From assembly GCA_007124395.1 (NCBI GenBank), contig SLFF01000019.1:1-8925 (forward strand): a stretch of 8,925 bases of DNA, read 5' to 3'. Position numbers and translations under genes: made by a program. Below the pieces are notes generated by a model that saw only the letters and a list, made by a program, of their open reading frames with translations, made no database searches and had not been told where the DNA came from. Positions 1-6,571 of this stretch are shown here, one piece after another. Within the stretch, counting starts at the first letter, position 1. Each line of letters starts with the position of its first letter. The DNA is from Thermomicrobiaceae bacterium. GTDB lineage: Bacteria > Chloroflexota > Chloroflexia > Thermomicrobiales > Thermomicrobiaceae.

Positions 1-379
1 CCCAGAACAATGCGAGCCCCGGGAAGCGGAATGTCGTTGACACCCAGATCAGTTTGAGGTTCCGCCGTCGGATTGACTTTATGGCGTTCAATGGTACTCG
101 ATCTCGCATGATCGGGCCGAACGAGAGCACAAGCTCGTGAGGTCCCAGCAGGTAGCGCATCGTCGAGTAGTACCAGGTGAGCAGTAGCAGTGGAAATGAC
201 ACCCCGATGCCCAGTATCAGCATTGGCACCCAGACGAACATGGAAATCTCGCCATAGGCGAAGAACAGGGACGATGCAAAGGTCATAAAGAAGATCAATC
301 CCAGTCCACCAACCCAGTACCTGCCATGAGAGCGTCTGGGGCGAAACTCGATCCATTCGTCTTCTTTACGAAACGACAT
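1..379 (-). CDS. Membrane protein with C-terminal PH-like domain, partial (3' end beyond the window)
   Basis: This gene runs off the left edge, so only its first 126 codons are seen, starting MSFRKEDEWIEFRPRRSHGR. Two hydrophobic helices are visible at about residues 22-42 and 47-71. A polar region then opens with YLLGPHELVLSFGPIMRDRV and reaches FRFPGLALF at the cut. Helix-helix-PH is the layout of bacterial PH-domain membrane proteins of unknown function. The start at 379 is chosen because GAGGTG lies five bases upstream of the ATG. The gene overlaps the end of the upstream paralogue (366-947) by 14 bases in another frame, so the two are very probably co-transcribed and translationally coupled. 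Shared landmarks with that neighbour are F-[KR]-P-R-x-S-x-G-R near the N-terminus, the Y-[IL]-[VL]-G-P opening of the domain, and FRFPGLA[VL]F. Function is unknown; a membrane or envelope-stress role would be guesswork. Confidence 0.8.
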   Translation of the reverse strand, partial: MSFRKEDEWIEFRPRRSHGRYWVGGLGLIFFMTFASSLFFAYGEISMFVWVPMLILGIGVSFPLLLLTWYYSTMRYLLGPHELVLSFGPIMRDRVPLNAIKSIRRRNLKLIWVSTTFRFPGLALFW

Positions 380-947
380 CGTCACCTCGTTGTTTTCGAT
401 CTGCTGCTGATTCCACGATTTCCGCTTCGTCTGGAAGGTGATGGGAGATCGCGTCCAGAAAGGCGGATTCGTCTGCCGGTGTGATCCCATACCGCTTCGT
501 TGCGGTATCGATCAGAAGCAGATTCTTGCTGGCAGACGTCGCCAGCATCCGGACTCGATTGGCGTCGACATAGTCGACATCAAAGACCGCCAGCCCGGGA
601 AAGCGGAACGCGGAGAGCAGGGAAACGCTGAGCTTCGGCCTCCGCTCGATTCTGGAGATCTCCTCGAACCGGATCGTATCGTGCATCATGCGACCCATCG
701 AGAGCGTGATCGACTCTGGGCCAACGATGTAGGTGATCAGGGGGCTGTACCAGGCGACCGCAAAGAGGGGCGCGGTTGCCGCAAAAGCGACGATGAGCAG
801 GAATATGGTCAGCAGAAGGGGTATCTCACCACCAGCGATTGCGAGCGGGATGATGAACAGTGCCAGGACGCCACTCGCGATCCCCACCACCCAGGCGCGA
901 CCGTTGGATGGGCGGGGTTTGAATTGGGTTTCGTTTTCTGAAGTCAT
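366..947 (-). CDS. Small membrane protein with two TM helices and a bacterial PH-like domain
   Basis: This 193-residue protein has a short cytoplasmic N-terminus, two hydrophobic helices at about residues 19-40 and 44-66, and then a soluble domain to about residue 172 with a charged tail. The domain opens with YIVGPESITLS, continues with an E-x-I-x-R-I-E-R-R strand and FRFPGLAVF, and ends with an R-V-R-M-L-A-T ... Y-G-I-T-P-A-D-E-x-x-F-L pattern. The turn 'y.isP.D...F' after a small-residue-rich strand is typical of bacterial PH families (bPH_5-like; family assignment from memory, not searched). The start at 947 has a modest AGGA upstream. It is the first gene of a minus-strand pair, and its last 14 bases overlap the start of its paralogue at 379. 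A candidate promoter lies at 1006-1034. No catalytic residues are apparent; the role is unknown, probably protein or lipid binding at the membrane. Confidence 0.85.
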   Translation of the reverse strand: MTSENETQFKPRPSNGRAWVVGIASGVLALFIIPLAIAGGEIPLLLTIFLLIVAFAATAPLFAVAWYSPLITYIVGPESITLSMGRMMHDTIRFEEISRIERRPKLSVSLLSAFRFPGLAVFDVDYVDANRVRMLATSASKNLLLIDTATKRYGITPADESAFLDAISHHLPDEAEIVESAADRKQRGDDVVS

Positions 948-1005
948 TGATTCCTGAATCGTCAGCCTGCTGGCTGGTCTGCTATCGATTAGTCATCCGT
1001 TCGGC

Positions 1006-1034
1006 AGTGTAGTGCGGAGTGACTTGCTTGTCAC
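1006..1034 (-). promoter_or_regulatory. Candidate sigma70-type promoter for the PH-domain gene pair
   Basis: Read on the minus strand, GTGACA (1029-1034, five of six matches to TTGACA) is followed after exactly 17 bases by TACACT (1006-1011, four of six matches to TATAAT). Transcription would start near 999, giving a leader of about 50 bases before the ATG at 947. The match is good for a GC-rich genome but rests on pattern alone. An inverted repeat (1018-1035) covers the -35 box and the adjoining spacer. Confidence 0.45.
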
Positions 1035-1064
1035 TAGCGATCCGCCCACGCTTTGTCACGGTGA
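1018..1064. promoter_or_regulatory. Inverted and direct GTGAC/GTCAC repeats in the divergent gap, possible operator
   Basis: AGTGAC (1018-1023) and GTCACT (1030-1035) form a perfect 6-bp inverted repeat around TTGCTT. TTGTCAC occurs twice as a direct repeat (1028-1034 and 1053-1059, 25 bp apart). The second copy runs into TCAC-G-GTGA (1056-1064), another small inverted repeat. The arms overlap the candidate -35 box of the minus-strand promoter. This is what a binding site for a dimeric regulator could look like. The spacing of GTGA to TCAC (8 bp) does not fit a classical CRP site (6 bp), and no regulator gene is adjacent. Confidence 0.35.
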
Positions 1065-1201
1065 TGTAACTGTTCCGCCTGCCGATGTGCGGCAACGTTG
1101 CGCATGCTTGCGTATCGTAACTGTGGCGGGCGTGCGCTGCCTCCTAGCCCACGTCGATCCCCACAGTCTGCGAGCTCGCCGCGGTTGTTTACTGGTTTCA
1201 T

Positions 1202-1208
1202 GGAAGGA
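1202..1208 (+). promoter_or_regulatory. Ribosome binding site that sets the start at 1216
   Basis: GGAAGGA lies seven bases before the ATG at 1216. This supports that start over the GTG at 1012, which would add 68 residues of non-family character. Confidence 0.7.
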
Positions 1209-1215
1209 TCGACCA

Positions 1216-2475
1216 ATGGCCTTCAACCCTGTCAAGCGAGTCCGCGAACGACGCTATCCCTCTGCGATGCAAGCCGAGCTTGCCGAGAAGCTCACGATGC
1301 TGGCGGCGCTCCCTCCGGTATCTGAAACGCCGTACCTCACGGTCTCTCTGGACTGGAGGCCGAGTGGGTCGGACCCCGAATATCGAGCGGCGATGCAGGT
1401 GTTCGAGCGGGAGGCGCATCGTCTCCAGCAGGAGCACTGGCCGCGTGGCGACATCTTCGACAGCCTCGGATCCGATATCGAGAAGATTCGAACCTGGCTG
1501 ACCAGCGAGGTCGATCCGGCAACCCGGGGCATCCTGATTGTTGCCAACAGCGGGGCAGATGTCTTCGAAACTGTGAGCCTTGGCCTCCCGCTGGAGAACC
1601 GAGTCGTTGGCGGTGCCGTTCCGGCCCTGCTGCCACTGGCAAGACTCGATGAAGACAACCCGACCTACGCCGTTCTGCTGGCGGATCAGCAGAATGCGTA
1701 TCTGTCGCTCATCAGCCAGGCGCATCGGGTCGAAGAATTGGCAATGGCCAGCTCGGACTATCCTCGAAAGCAGCACAGCGGGGGCTGGTCTCAGCGAAGG
1801 TTCCAGCAACGAGCCGATGAGCGGATCATGGCGCTCGGACGGCAGATCTCCAGTGAGGTTCAGCAGTACATGGAAGATCGCGAGATCGAGATGCTGATTC
1901 TGGCTGGCGACGAGGTCATTACCAGCACCTTCGATCGCACAATGCCCGAGGCGCTGAAAGAGCGGGTGATCGACACGATCAGACTGGATATCCAGGCGAC
2001 AACATCCGAAGTCATCGAGGCCACGTTGCCGATCGCCGAGCGAGCCGAGGCGGATCGGGAACTGGAATCGGCACGAATGGTCGTCGAAGCGATCAAGCGT
2101 GGTGGCGCGGGGGCGGGCGGAAGCGATGACGTGTTCGCCGCGCTGGCCGAAGGCAAAGTAAATACTCTGGTAATGAACGAGGACTATCACGAGGACGGCT
2201 GGGCCGATTTCGTGAACCGTCGGTACGGCGCCGGCGAACGCGGCGACGTCTTCGATGGGCAGGTGGGTGAGTTCAGCGCGGCCCCGATCATCGCGGAAGA
2301 CGAAATGGTTCGTCTGGCGATCCAGAATGGCGCCGAGATAGACATCATCCACACAGGCGTGAAGATCGAGCGTGAGCCGAACGATCAGCTTCCCGACGCC
2401 GGTCAGATCCCACGCGCGGAAGCAGCCAGGCTTCTCGACAAGTACGGTGGAGTTGCTGCACTGCTGCACTACTAG
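1216..2475 (+). CDS. Bacterial eRF1/Vms1-like (baeRF-type) release-factor-family protein
   Basis: This 419-residue protein resembles the bacterial relatives of archaeo-eukaryotic release factor 1 and Vms1 (baeRF/VLRF1 superfamily). Residues 1-100 are mostly helical, with a YLTVSLDW strand near 40-47. Residues about 105-230 form an alpha/beta core (GILIVANSGADVFETV; YAVLLADQQNAYL). Its loop KQHSGGWSQRRFQQRADE has G189, G190 and Q193, corresponding to the catalytic Gln loop of eRF1 (GGQ) and Vms1 (GGSQ-like). Residues about 300-419 look like the L7Ae-like third domain of eRF1/pelota, with VNTLVMNEDY and the closing GGVAALLHY. By family knowledge such proteins are thought to hydrolyse peptidyl-tRNA on stalled ribosomes; activity here is inference. 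The protein has no cysteine, so the zinc ribbon often inserted in the third domain is missing. It is a single gene, convergent with the lyase gene at 2601-3506. The start is chosen on its ribosome binding site. Confidence 0.8.
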   Translation: MAFNPVKRVRERRYPSAMQAELAEKLTMLAALPPVSETPYLTVSLDWRPSGSDPEYRAAMQVFEREAHRLQQEHWPRGDIFDSLGSDIEKIRTWLTSEVDPATRGILIVANSGADVFETVSLGLPLENRVVGGAVPALLPLARLDEDNPTYAVLLADQQNAYLSLISQAHRVEELAMASSDYPRKQHSGGWSQRRFQQRADERIMALGRQISSEVQQYMEDREIEMLILAGDEVITSTFDRTMPEALKERVIDTIRLDIQATTSEVIEATLPIAERAEADRELESARMVVEAIKRGGAGAGGSDDVFAALAEGKVNTLVMNEDYHEDGWADFVNRRYGAGERGDVFDGQVGEFSAAPIIAEDEMVRLAIQNGAEIDIIHTGVKIEREPNDQLPDAGQIPRAEAARLLDKYGGVAALLHY

Positions 2476-2553
2476 CCTCGTTTACAGAAACGTTGAGCGG
2501 CTGGTAGATCGGGCCGACTACCGGTCACGTCAATTTCGCGCGAACGTTCCTGT

Positions 2554-2581
2554 CCCCTCGTCAGTCACCGCTGGCGAGGGG
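2554..2581. terminator. Strong hairpin between convergent genes, probable bidirectional terminator
   Basis: CCCCTCGTCAG (2554-2564) pairs with CTGGCGAGGGG (2571-2581). The stem is 11 bp with one G-T wobble (2561/2574) and encloses a six-base loop. It sits between two genes that converge (stops at 2475 plus and 2601 minus), where a shared terminator is expected. Neither side has a real run of T, so it may work as a 3'-end barrier or with Rho rather than as a classic intrinsic terminator. The rest of the 125-base gap holds only a small hairpin, CGTTT-ACAG-AAACG at 2479-2492, and a bulged one at 2503-2522. Confidence 0.6.
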
Positions 2582-2600
2582 ATGATTCGTAACGCTCCAG

Positions 2601-3506
2601 CTAGCTGAGCCCGAGATCGGCGAGTATCACGTCGATCTCGTGTTCGTCTTCGGGCTGCAGCGGTGGCATGGAGATTCTCCAGGCATCGGAGTCGATGATC
2701 CCGCGCTTTTTCAATACGCGCTTGGACCACGGAATGCTGAGCAGATGCTCCAGAACCAGCCCGGGCAACAGGCGCTGATGCAGCTTGCGCGCAGCTGGTT
2801 CATCCCCCTTCTCCAGCAAGTTGAAGATCTCGATAGTCGGCTCGATGAACTCTGGCGCCACCATCCACCCGGTACATCCTCGCCGATACTCGGTGATCAG
2901 ATACTGACCGCCGGTCCCTCCGAAGATCCCTTGCGAGAGTCCTTTCGTGGCCTCGGCGGTACGGGCCATCGAGTGCGGATTCGGGGGTACCTCTTCCTTG
3001 ATCAGCCGGCAATGCTCGAAGTCCTTCAGCATCCGGGCGAGATCTTCCGGGCTGACCGGCGCACCCACCGGTTGGGCGGCGTTCTGGATGATGATCGGGA
3101 TGTCGACCGCGTCGTTGACTGCCTTGAAGTAGTCGTAAACGCCGGGCGGGGTCAACTTGGAAATATAGGGAGGCATGAGCATCAGCATGTCCGCCCCGCA
3201 CTTCTGGGCATCGACACTCAGTTCCACAGCATGTGCGGCACTGACTCCGGATGTGGTGGCGATTGCTGGAACCCGACCGGCTGTCTGATCGACCATGACC
3301 CGGGTGATGTGCTTGCGCTCGGAATCGGAAAGCACGAAGAATTCGCCGAAGATCGCCGTGCTGATGACTGCGGTTACTCCGGCATCGATGGTGAAGTCGA
3401 TCTGTCGTCGGAAGCTCTGTTCGTCGAACCGATCCTGGTTGTCGAATGGGGTGACCAGGATTGCCTGGATTCCTCGCAGTGCTGCGATCTGATCGTTGAT
3501 GCTCAC
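2601..3506 (-). CDS. DapA/NanA-superfamily lyase or aldolase, not a true dihydrodipicolinate synthase
   Basis: This 301-residue protein, the normal size for the class I aldolase TIM-barrel family of DapA, N-acetylneuraminate lyase and related enzymes, starts MSINDQIAALRGIQAILVTP. Family landmarks are the early LVTPF strand, the G-E of AIFGE (residues 51-55), PPYISKLTPPGVYDYFKAV (about 112-130), and the Schiff-base lysine K170 in LIKEE. Aligned by eye to E. coli DapA, the T44/T45 pair is I52/F53, Y107 is I115, Y133 is Q141 and the substrate-binding R138 is P146. The DapA catalytic triad is therefore absent, so a retro-aldol, hydratase or decarboxylating reaction on another 2-oxo acid is more likely than lysine biosynthesis; the substrate is unknown. 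The GTG start at 3506 is preferred over the TTG at 3524 because GAGAAGGGG (3512-3520) stands five bases before it. It is a single gene, divergent from acnA. Confidence 0.85.
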   Translation of the reverse strand: MSINDQIAALRGIQAILVTPFDNQDRFDEQSFRRQIDFTIDAGVTAVISTAIFGEFFVLSDSERKHITRVMVDQTAGRVPAIATTSGVSAAHAVELSVDAQKCGADMLMLMPPYISKLTPPGVYDYFKAVNDAVDIPIIIQNAAQPVGAPVSPEDLARMLKDFEHCRLIKEEVPPNPHSMARTAEATKGLSQGIFGGTGGQYLITEYRRGCTGWMVAPEFIEPTIEIFNLLEKGDEPAARKLHQRLLPGLVLEHLLSIPWSKRVLKKRGIIDSDAWRISMPPLQPEDEHEIDVILADLGLS

Positions 3507-3751
3507 GTAATCCCCTTCTCTCAATAGACTGCATCAGGGTGATGAAGAGGCCCTGAAACAACGCGCGTCGGGGTCGAGTTGATTCCCGGTTCCTGCTATC
3601 ATGCCGCCATAGCGGGCAATCGTACAGTGCATGGTATCCTGAAATGAACAGGTAGCGCGCATTGCAGACGGCGTGCCCGGTATATGAACATGAGCTGGAA
3701 CTCGATCGTCCGACAGGTACCACGTATAAGTATTTTAGGAGAGGAATAGCG
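3507..3751. other. Divergent intergenic region between the lyase gene and acnA
   Basis: This 245-base gap must carry promoters in both directions. TGCTATCAT (3594-3602) resembles an extended -10 element for acnA but has only a poor -35 at 17 bases. The TATAAG near 3725 is too close to the ribosome binding site to serve. A weak hairpin can be drawn from GCGCGC (3655-3660) and GCGTGC (3671-3676). No iron-regulator box or riboswitch was recognised, and no small gene was found. Confidence 0.5.
3512..3520 (-). promoter_or_regulatory. Ribosome binding site that sets the GTG start at 3506
   Basis: On the minus strand GAGAAGGGG ends five bases before the GTG. Starting at the TTG at 3524 would put this site inside the coding region and leave no ribosome binding site. 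Confidence 0.7.
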
Positions 3752-6508
3752 ATGAGTGCTCGACCAGACCCATTCAACGCGAGGACAACGATCCAGAGCG
3801 CTAAAGGTGAATTCACCTACTATCGTCTGGACGCGATCGCCGATAATCTTAAGCTCGATCTGGCGCGTCTGCCGTTCACCGTCAAAGTGATGCTGGAGAA
3901 CGTGCTGCGCAATGCCGGTACCGAGGCCTTCACTGAGGACGACGTCCGCACGCTGGCCAAGTGGGAACCGGGTCAGCCGGATTCGGCCGAATTCCCGTTC
4001 CTCCCTGCTCGCGTGGTGCTTCAGGACTTCACGGGCGTCCCGGCGGTCGTCGATCTTGCCGCAATGCGGGCCGCGATGGATCGACTGGGTGCTGATCCAT
4101 CGAAGATCAATCCACTCGTTCCGACCGATCTGGTGATTGACCATTCGGTTCAGGTCGATTTTTCCGGTACGGCCGGCGCATTTCTTCAGAACGTCGAGCG
4201 TGAGTACGAGCGCAACGGAGAGCGTTATCAATTGCTGCGCTGGGCGCAGGGTGCCTTCGAGAACTTCAGCGTTGTCCCGCCAGGAACCGGTATCGTCCAT
4301 CAGGTGAACCTCGAGTATCTTGCCAACGTTGCCTTCATTGACAACGACAACGTTGTTTATCCGGATACGCTTGTCGGCACAGACTCCCACACTACGATGA
4401 TCAACGCGCTCGGCGTGCTTGGCTGGGGTGTTGGCGGCATCGAAGCCGAGGCAGTGCTTCTCGGTCAGCCGATTTACATGCTGACTCCGCAGGTCGTCGG
4501 CTTCCGGGTTACTGGACAGCCGCCCGAAGGCGTCACCGCCACGGACCTGGTGCTGACGGTTGCCCAGATTCTCCGCAAGCACGGGGTTGTTGGCCGGTTC
4601 GTCGAGTTCTTCGGTGACAGTGTCAAGCATCTGACCCTGACCGACCGGGCGACGATCTCCAATATGTCACCGGAGTTTGGCGCCACGGCGACGATGTTCC
4701 CGATCGATGAAGAGACGCTGGCCTATCTGCGTCTGACCGGTCGTGAAGACGATCAGATCGACCTGGTCGAGAAGTACGCTCGGGCACAGGGGATGTTCCG
4801 CGTCGACGGACAGCCGGACCCGGCATTCGATCAGATCATCGAGCTGGACCTGTCGACACTCGTCCCGAGCATGTCCGGTCCACGGCGTCCACACGATCGC
4901 GTTTCCCTCTCCGAGGTTGCTACGAGCCTGCGAGAAGGCTTCCCGGAATCTTTCCCGAGCGCTGGCGCAGGTGACGCGCTCCCGAGTGGCGATGCGGCTG
5001 CCCAGGCATCGGCAACCGGTACTGCTGTGGCCGAGAAGCCGGGTGGCGTGGAAGTGGAATTGGAAGACGGCCAGAAGGTAACGCTGGATCACGGTTCGGT
5101 GGTTATTGCCGCGATCACGAGTTGCACCAACACCTCCAACCCGGAAGTGATGATGGCCGCCGGTCTGCTCGCCAAGAAGGCGGTCGAAAAGGGGCTCGAG
5201 GCCTCTCCGATCGCCAAGACCAGCCTCGCACCGGGTTCTGGTGTGGTCACGGCGTATCTCGATGCCGCCGGTCTTACCCCATATCTGGAAGCGCTGCGCT
5301 TCCATCTCGTCGGCTACGGCTGCACCACCTGTATCGGAAACAGTGGTCCGCTGCAAGAGCCGATTGCCGAGGCAATTCAGGAGAACGACCTCGTCTGCGC
5401 AGCAGTCCTCAGCGGCAACCGAAACTTCGAGGGCCGGATTCACCCACACGCCCGGGCAAGCTATCTGGCGTCGCCGCCACTGGTAGTCGCTTACGCACTG
5501 GCGGGCACGATCGACATCGATCTGAATACCGATCCGCTTGGTCACAACGCCAACGGAGAACCGGTCTATCTGAGCGATGTCTGGCCGAGCAGCGAGGAAA
5601 TTCGCTCCACGATTGAGGCGGCCATCAACCCGACGATGTTCCGCGAGCGCTACAATGACGTTTTCCAGGGTGACGAGCAATGGCGACAGCTTCCGGTTCC
5701 GGAAGGACAGCTCTACGAGTGGGACATCGAGTCCACCTATGTTCGGGAGCCATCTTTCTTCCAGGATCTGGACCCAGAACCGGCACCGATGCAGGATGTC
5801 ACTGGAGCGCGAGTTCTGGTCCACGTGGGCGACTCAGTCACCACCGACCATATCTCCCCGGCAGGAACGGTTGCGGTGAATAGCCCGGCTGGTCGCTACC
5901 TGATCAACATGGATGTCAAGCCGCGTGACTTCAATAGCTACGGATCTCGCCGTGGCAACCATGAGGTGATGGTGCGCGGTACCTTTGCCAACATCCGGTT
6001 GCGGAACATGCTCGCTGAGGGCAAGGAAGGCAACTGGACGAAGCATCTCCCAACCGGTGAGTTGATGTCAGTCTACGAGGCCTCGCACCTCTATCAGGAG
6101 GAAGGCACGCCGCTGATCATCCTGGCCGGCAAGGAGTACGGCAGTGGCAGCTCTCGAGACTGGGCTGCCAAGGGAACGCTCCTCCTCGGGGTCAAAGCAG
6201 TGATCGCCGAGAGCTATGAGCGCATCCACCGCAGCAACCTGATCGGTATGGGCGTACTTCCGCTGCAGTTTGCAGATGGCGCAACGCCAGAGTCGCTCGG
6301 CCTCGATGGCACTGAGACGTATGACATTCCCGGGATCGCCGACGATCTGGTGCCCGGCAAGCGCCTGAACGTCACCGCCACGCGAGCCGATGGCTCGACG
6401 GTGGAATTCCCGGCGGTCACCCGAATCGACTCACCGATGGAAGTCGAATACTACCGGCACGGTGGTATTCTTCAGATGGTGTTGCGACGACTGGCCCAGA
6501 GCGCCTAG
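3752..6508 (+). CDS. acnA: Aconitate hydratase A (AcnA/IRP type)
   Basis: This complete 918-residue protein interconverts citrate and isocitrate in the cytoplasmic TCA cycle and needs a [4Fe-4S] cluster. Cluster ligands are C458 in ITSCTNTSN and C524 and C527 in GYGCTTCIGNSGP. Active-site landmarks are the T-D-S-H of residues 210-213, R557 and R562 in SGNRNFEGR, and S800-S801-R802 in YGSGSSRDW within the C-terminal swivelling domain. FTGVPAVVDLAAMR near residues 90-105 is an AcnA signature. E. coli AcnA has 891 residues. The extra length lies mainly in an Ala/Gly/Ser-rich linker at about 403-432, just before the cluster domain. The ATG at 3752 has an extended Shine-Dalgarno run, AGGAGAGGA (3737-3745). 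The frame stays open upstream to 3662 but without family-like sequence. A terminator hairpin follows, suggesting a single-gene transcript. The AcnA assignment is very secure. Confidence 0.97.
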   Translation: MSARPDPFNARTTIQSAKGEFTYYRLDAIADNLKLDLARLPFTVKVMLENVLRNAGTEAFTEDDVRTLAKWEPGQPDSAEFPFLPARVVLQDFTGVPAVVDLAAMRAAMDRLGADPSKINPLVPTDLVIDHSVQVDFSGTAGAFLQNVEREYERNGERYQLLRWAQGAFENFSVVPPGTGIVHQVNLEYLANVAFIDNDNVVYPDTLVGTDSHTTMINALGVLGWGVGGIEAEAVLLGQPIYMLTPQVVGFRVTGQPPEGVTATDLVLTVAQILRKHGVVGRFVEFFGDSVKHLTLTDRATISNMSPEFGATATMFPIDEETLAYLRLTGREDDQIDLVEKYARAQGMFRVDGQPDPAFDQIIELDLSTLVPSMSGPRRPHDRVSLSEVATSLREGFPESFPSAGAGDALPSGDAAAQASATGTAVAEKPGGVEVELEDGQKVTLDHGSVVIAAITSCTNTSNPEVMMAAGLLAKKAVEKGLEASPIAKTSLAPGSGVVTAYLDAAGLTPYLEALRFHLVGYGCTTCIGNSGPLQEPIAEAIQENDLVCAAVLSGNRNFEGRIHPHARASYLASPPLVVAYALAGTIDIDLNTDPLGHNANGEPVYLSDVWPSSEEIRSTIEAAINPTMFRERYNDVFQGDEQWRQLPVPEGQLYEWDIESTYVREPSFFQDLDPEPAPMQDVTGARVLVHVGDSVTTDHISPAGTVAVNSPAGRYLINMDVKPRDFNSYGSRRGNHEVMVRGTFANIRLRNMLAEGKEGNWTKHLPTGELMSVYEASHLYQEEGTPLIILAGKEYGSGSSRDWAAKGTLLLGVKAVIAESYERIHRSNLIGMGVLPLQFADGATPESLGLDGTETYDIPGIADDLVPGKRLNVTATRADGSTVEFPAVTRIDSPMEVEYYRHGGILQMVLRRLAQSA

Positions 6509-6542
6509 TCAGACGACGCCACTGAAAAGAACCGAGTGATCT

Positions 6543-6566
6543 GAGAGGGGCCTGGTGGCCCCTCTC
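6543..6566 (+). terminator. Terminator hairpin after acnA
   Basis: GAGAGGGGCC (6543-6552) pairs perfectly with GGCCCCTCTC (6557-6566) around a TGGT loop. The stem is 10 bp and GC-rich, followed by TCATTATG, a weakly T-rich tail. It stands 34 bases after the acnA stop and only five bases before the ATG at 6572 of the next gene. It should therefore end the acnA message and leave the exporter gene dependent on its own promoter or on read-through. Confidence 0.75.
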
Positions 6567-6571
6567 TCATT

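Larger units (their letters stand above)
948..1215. other. Divergent intergenic region
   Basis: This 268-base gap separates the minus-strand PH pair from the plus-strand release-factor-like gene. It contains the candidate minus-strand promoter and the GTGAC/GTCAC repeats. No convincing plus-strand -35/-10 pair was found for the gene at 1216. A plus-strand reading frame is open here from a GTG at 1012. Its translation (several Cys, many Arg, no family-like features) looks like an upstream open stretch rather than coding sequence. Confidence 0.6.

Noticed and set aside
949..960. Palindrome GATTC-CT-GAATC just upstream of the PH gene start
   Set aside because: The arms are only 5 bp with a two-base centre and overlap the ribosome binding site. 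It is too short to call an operator without conservation data.
1018..1035. CRP/FNR-type binding site
   Set aside because: GTGA and TCAC are eight bases apart instead of the six of a CRP site, and the flanking bases do not fit FNR.
1092..1101. Palindrome GCAACGTTGC in the divergent gap
   Set aside because: A single isolated 10-bp palindrome in GC-rich DNA; no second copy or promoter alignment supports a function.
1012..1215. GTG start extending the release-factor-like protein by 68 residues
   Set aside because: The extension has several Cys in an otherwise Cys-free protein and no family-like sequence, while GGAAGGA supports the ATG at 1216. The stretch also overlaps the candidate divergent promoter.
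1198..2469. Long minus-strand open frame (423 codons) antisense to the release-factor-like gene
   Set aside because: It mirrors a gene with clear family motifs. Its translation is rich in Arg, His and Asp with no recognisable domain, as expected from the complement of a GC-rich gene.
2640..3527. Plus-strand open frame of 295 codons opposite the lyase gene
   Set aside because: The opposite strand encodes a complete TIM-barrel lyase with conserved motifs; this frame has none.
3662..3751. N-terminal extension of aconitase by 30 residues
   Set aside because: There is no ribosome binding site at 3662, while AGGAGAGGA stands just before the ATG at 3752, and AcnA proteins normally begin near there.
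3601..3751. Riboswitch or iron-responsive leader before acnA
   Set aside because: Only a weak six-pair stem can be drawn, and no known conserved core or iron box was recognised.
4667..5824. Minus-strand open frame of 385 codons inside acnA
   Set aside because: It lies wholly antisense to a secure aconitase gene and shows no family signature, so it is a codon-bias shadow.
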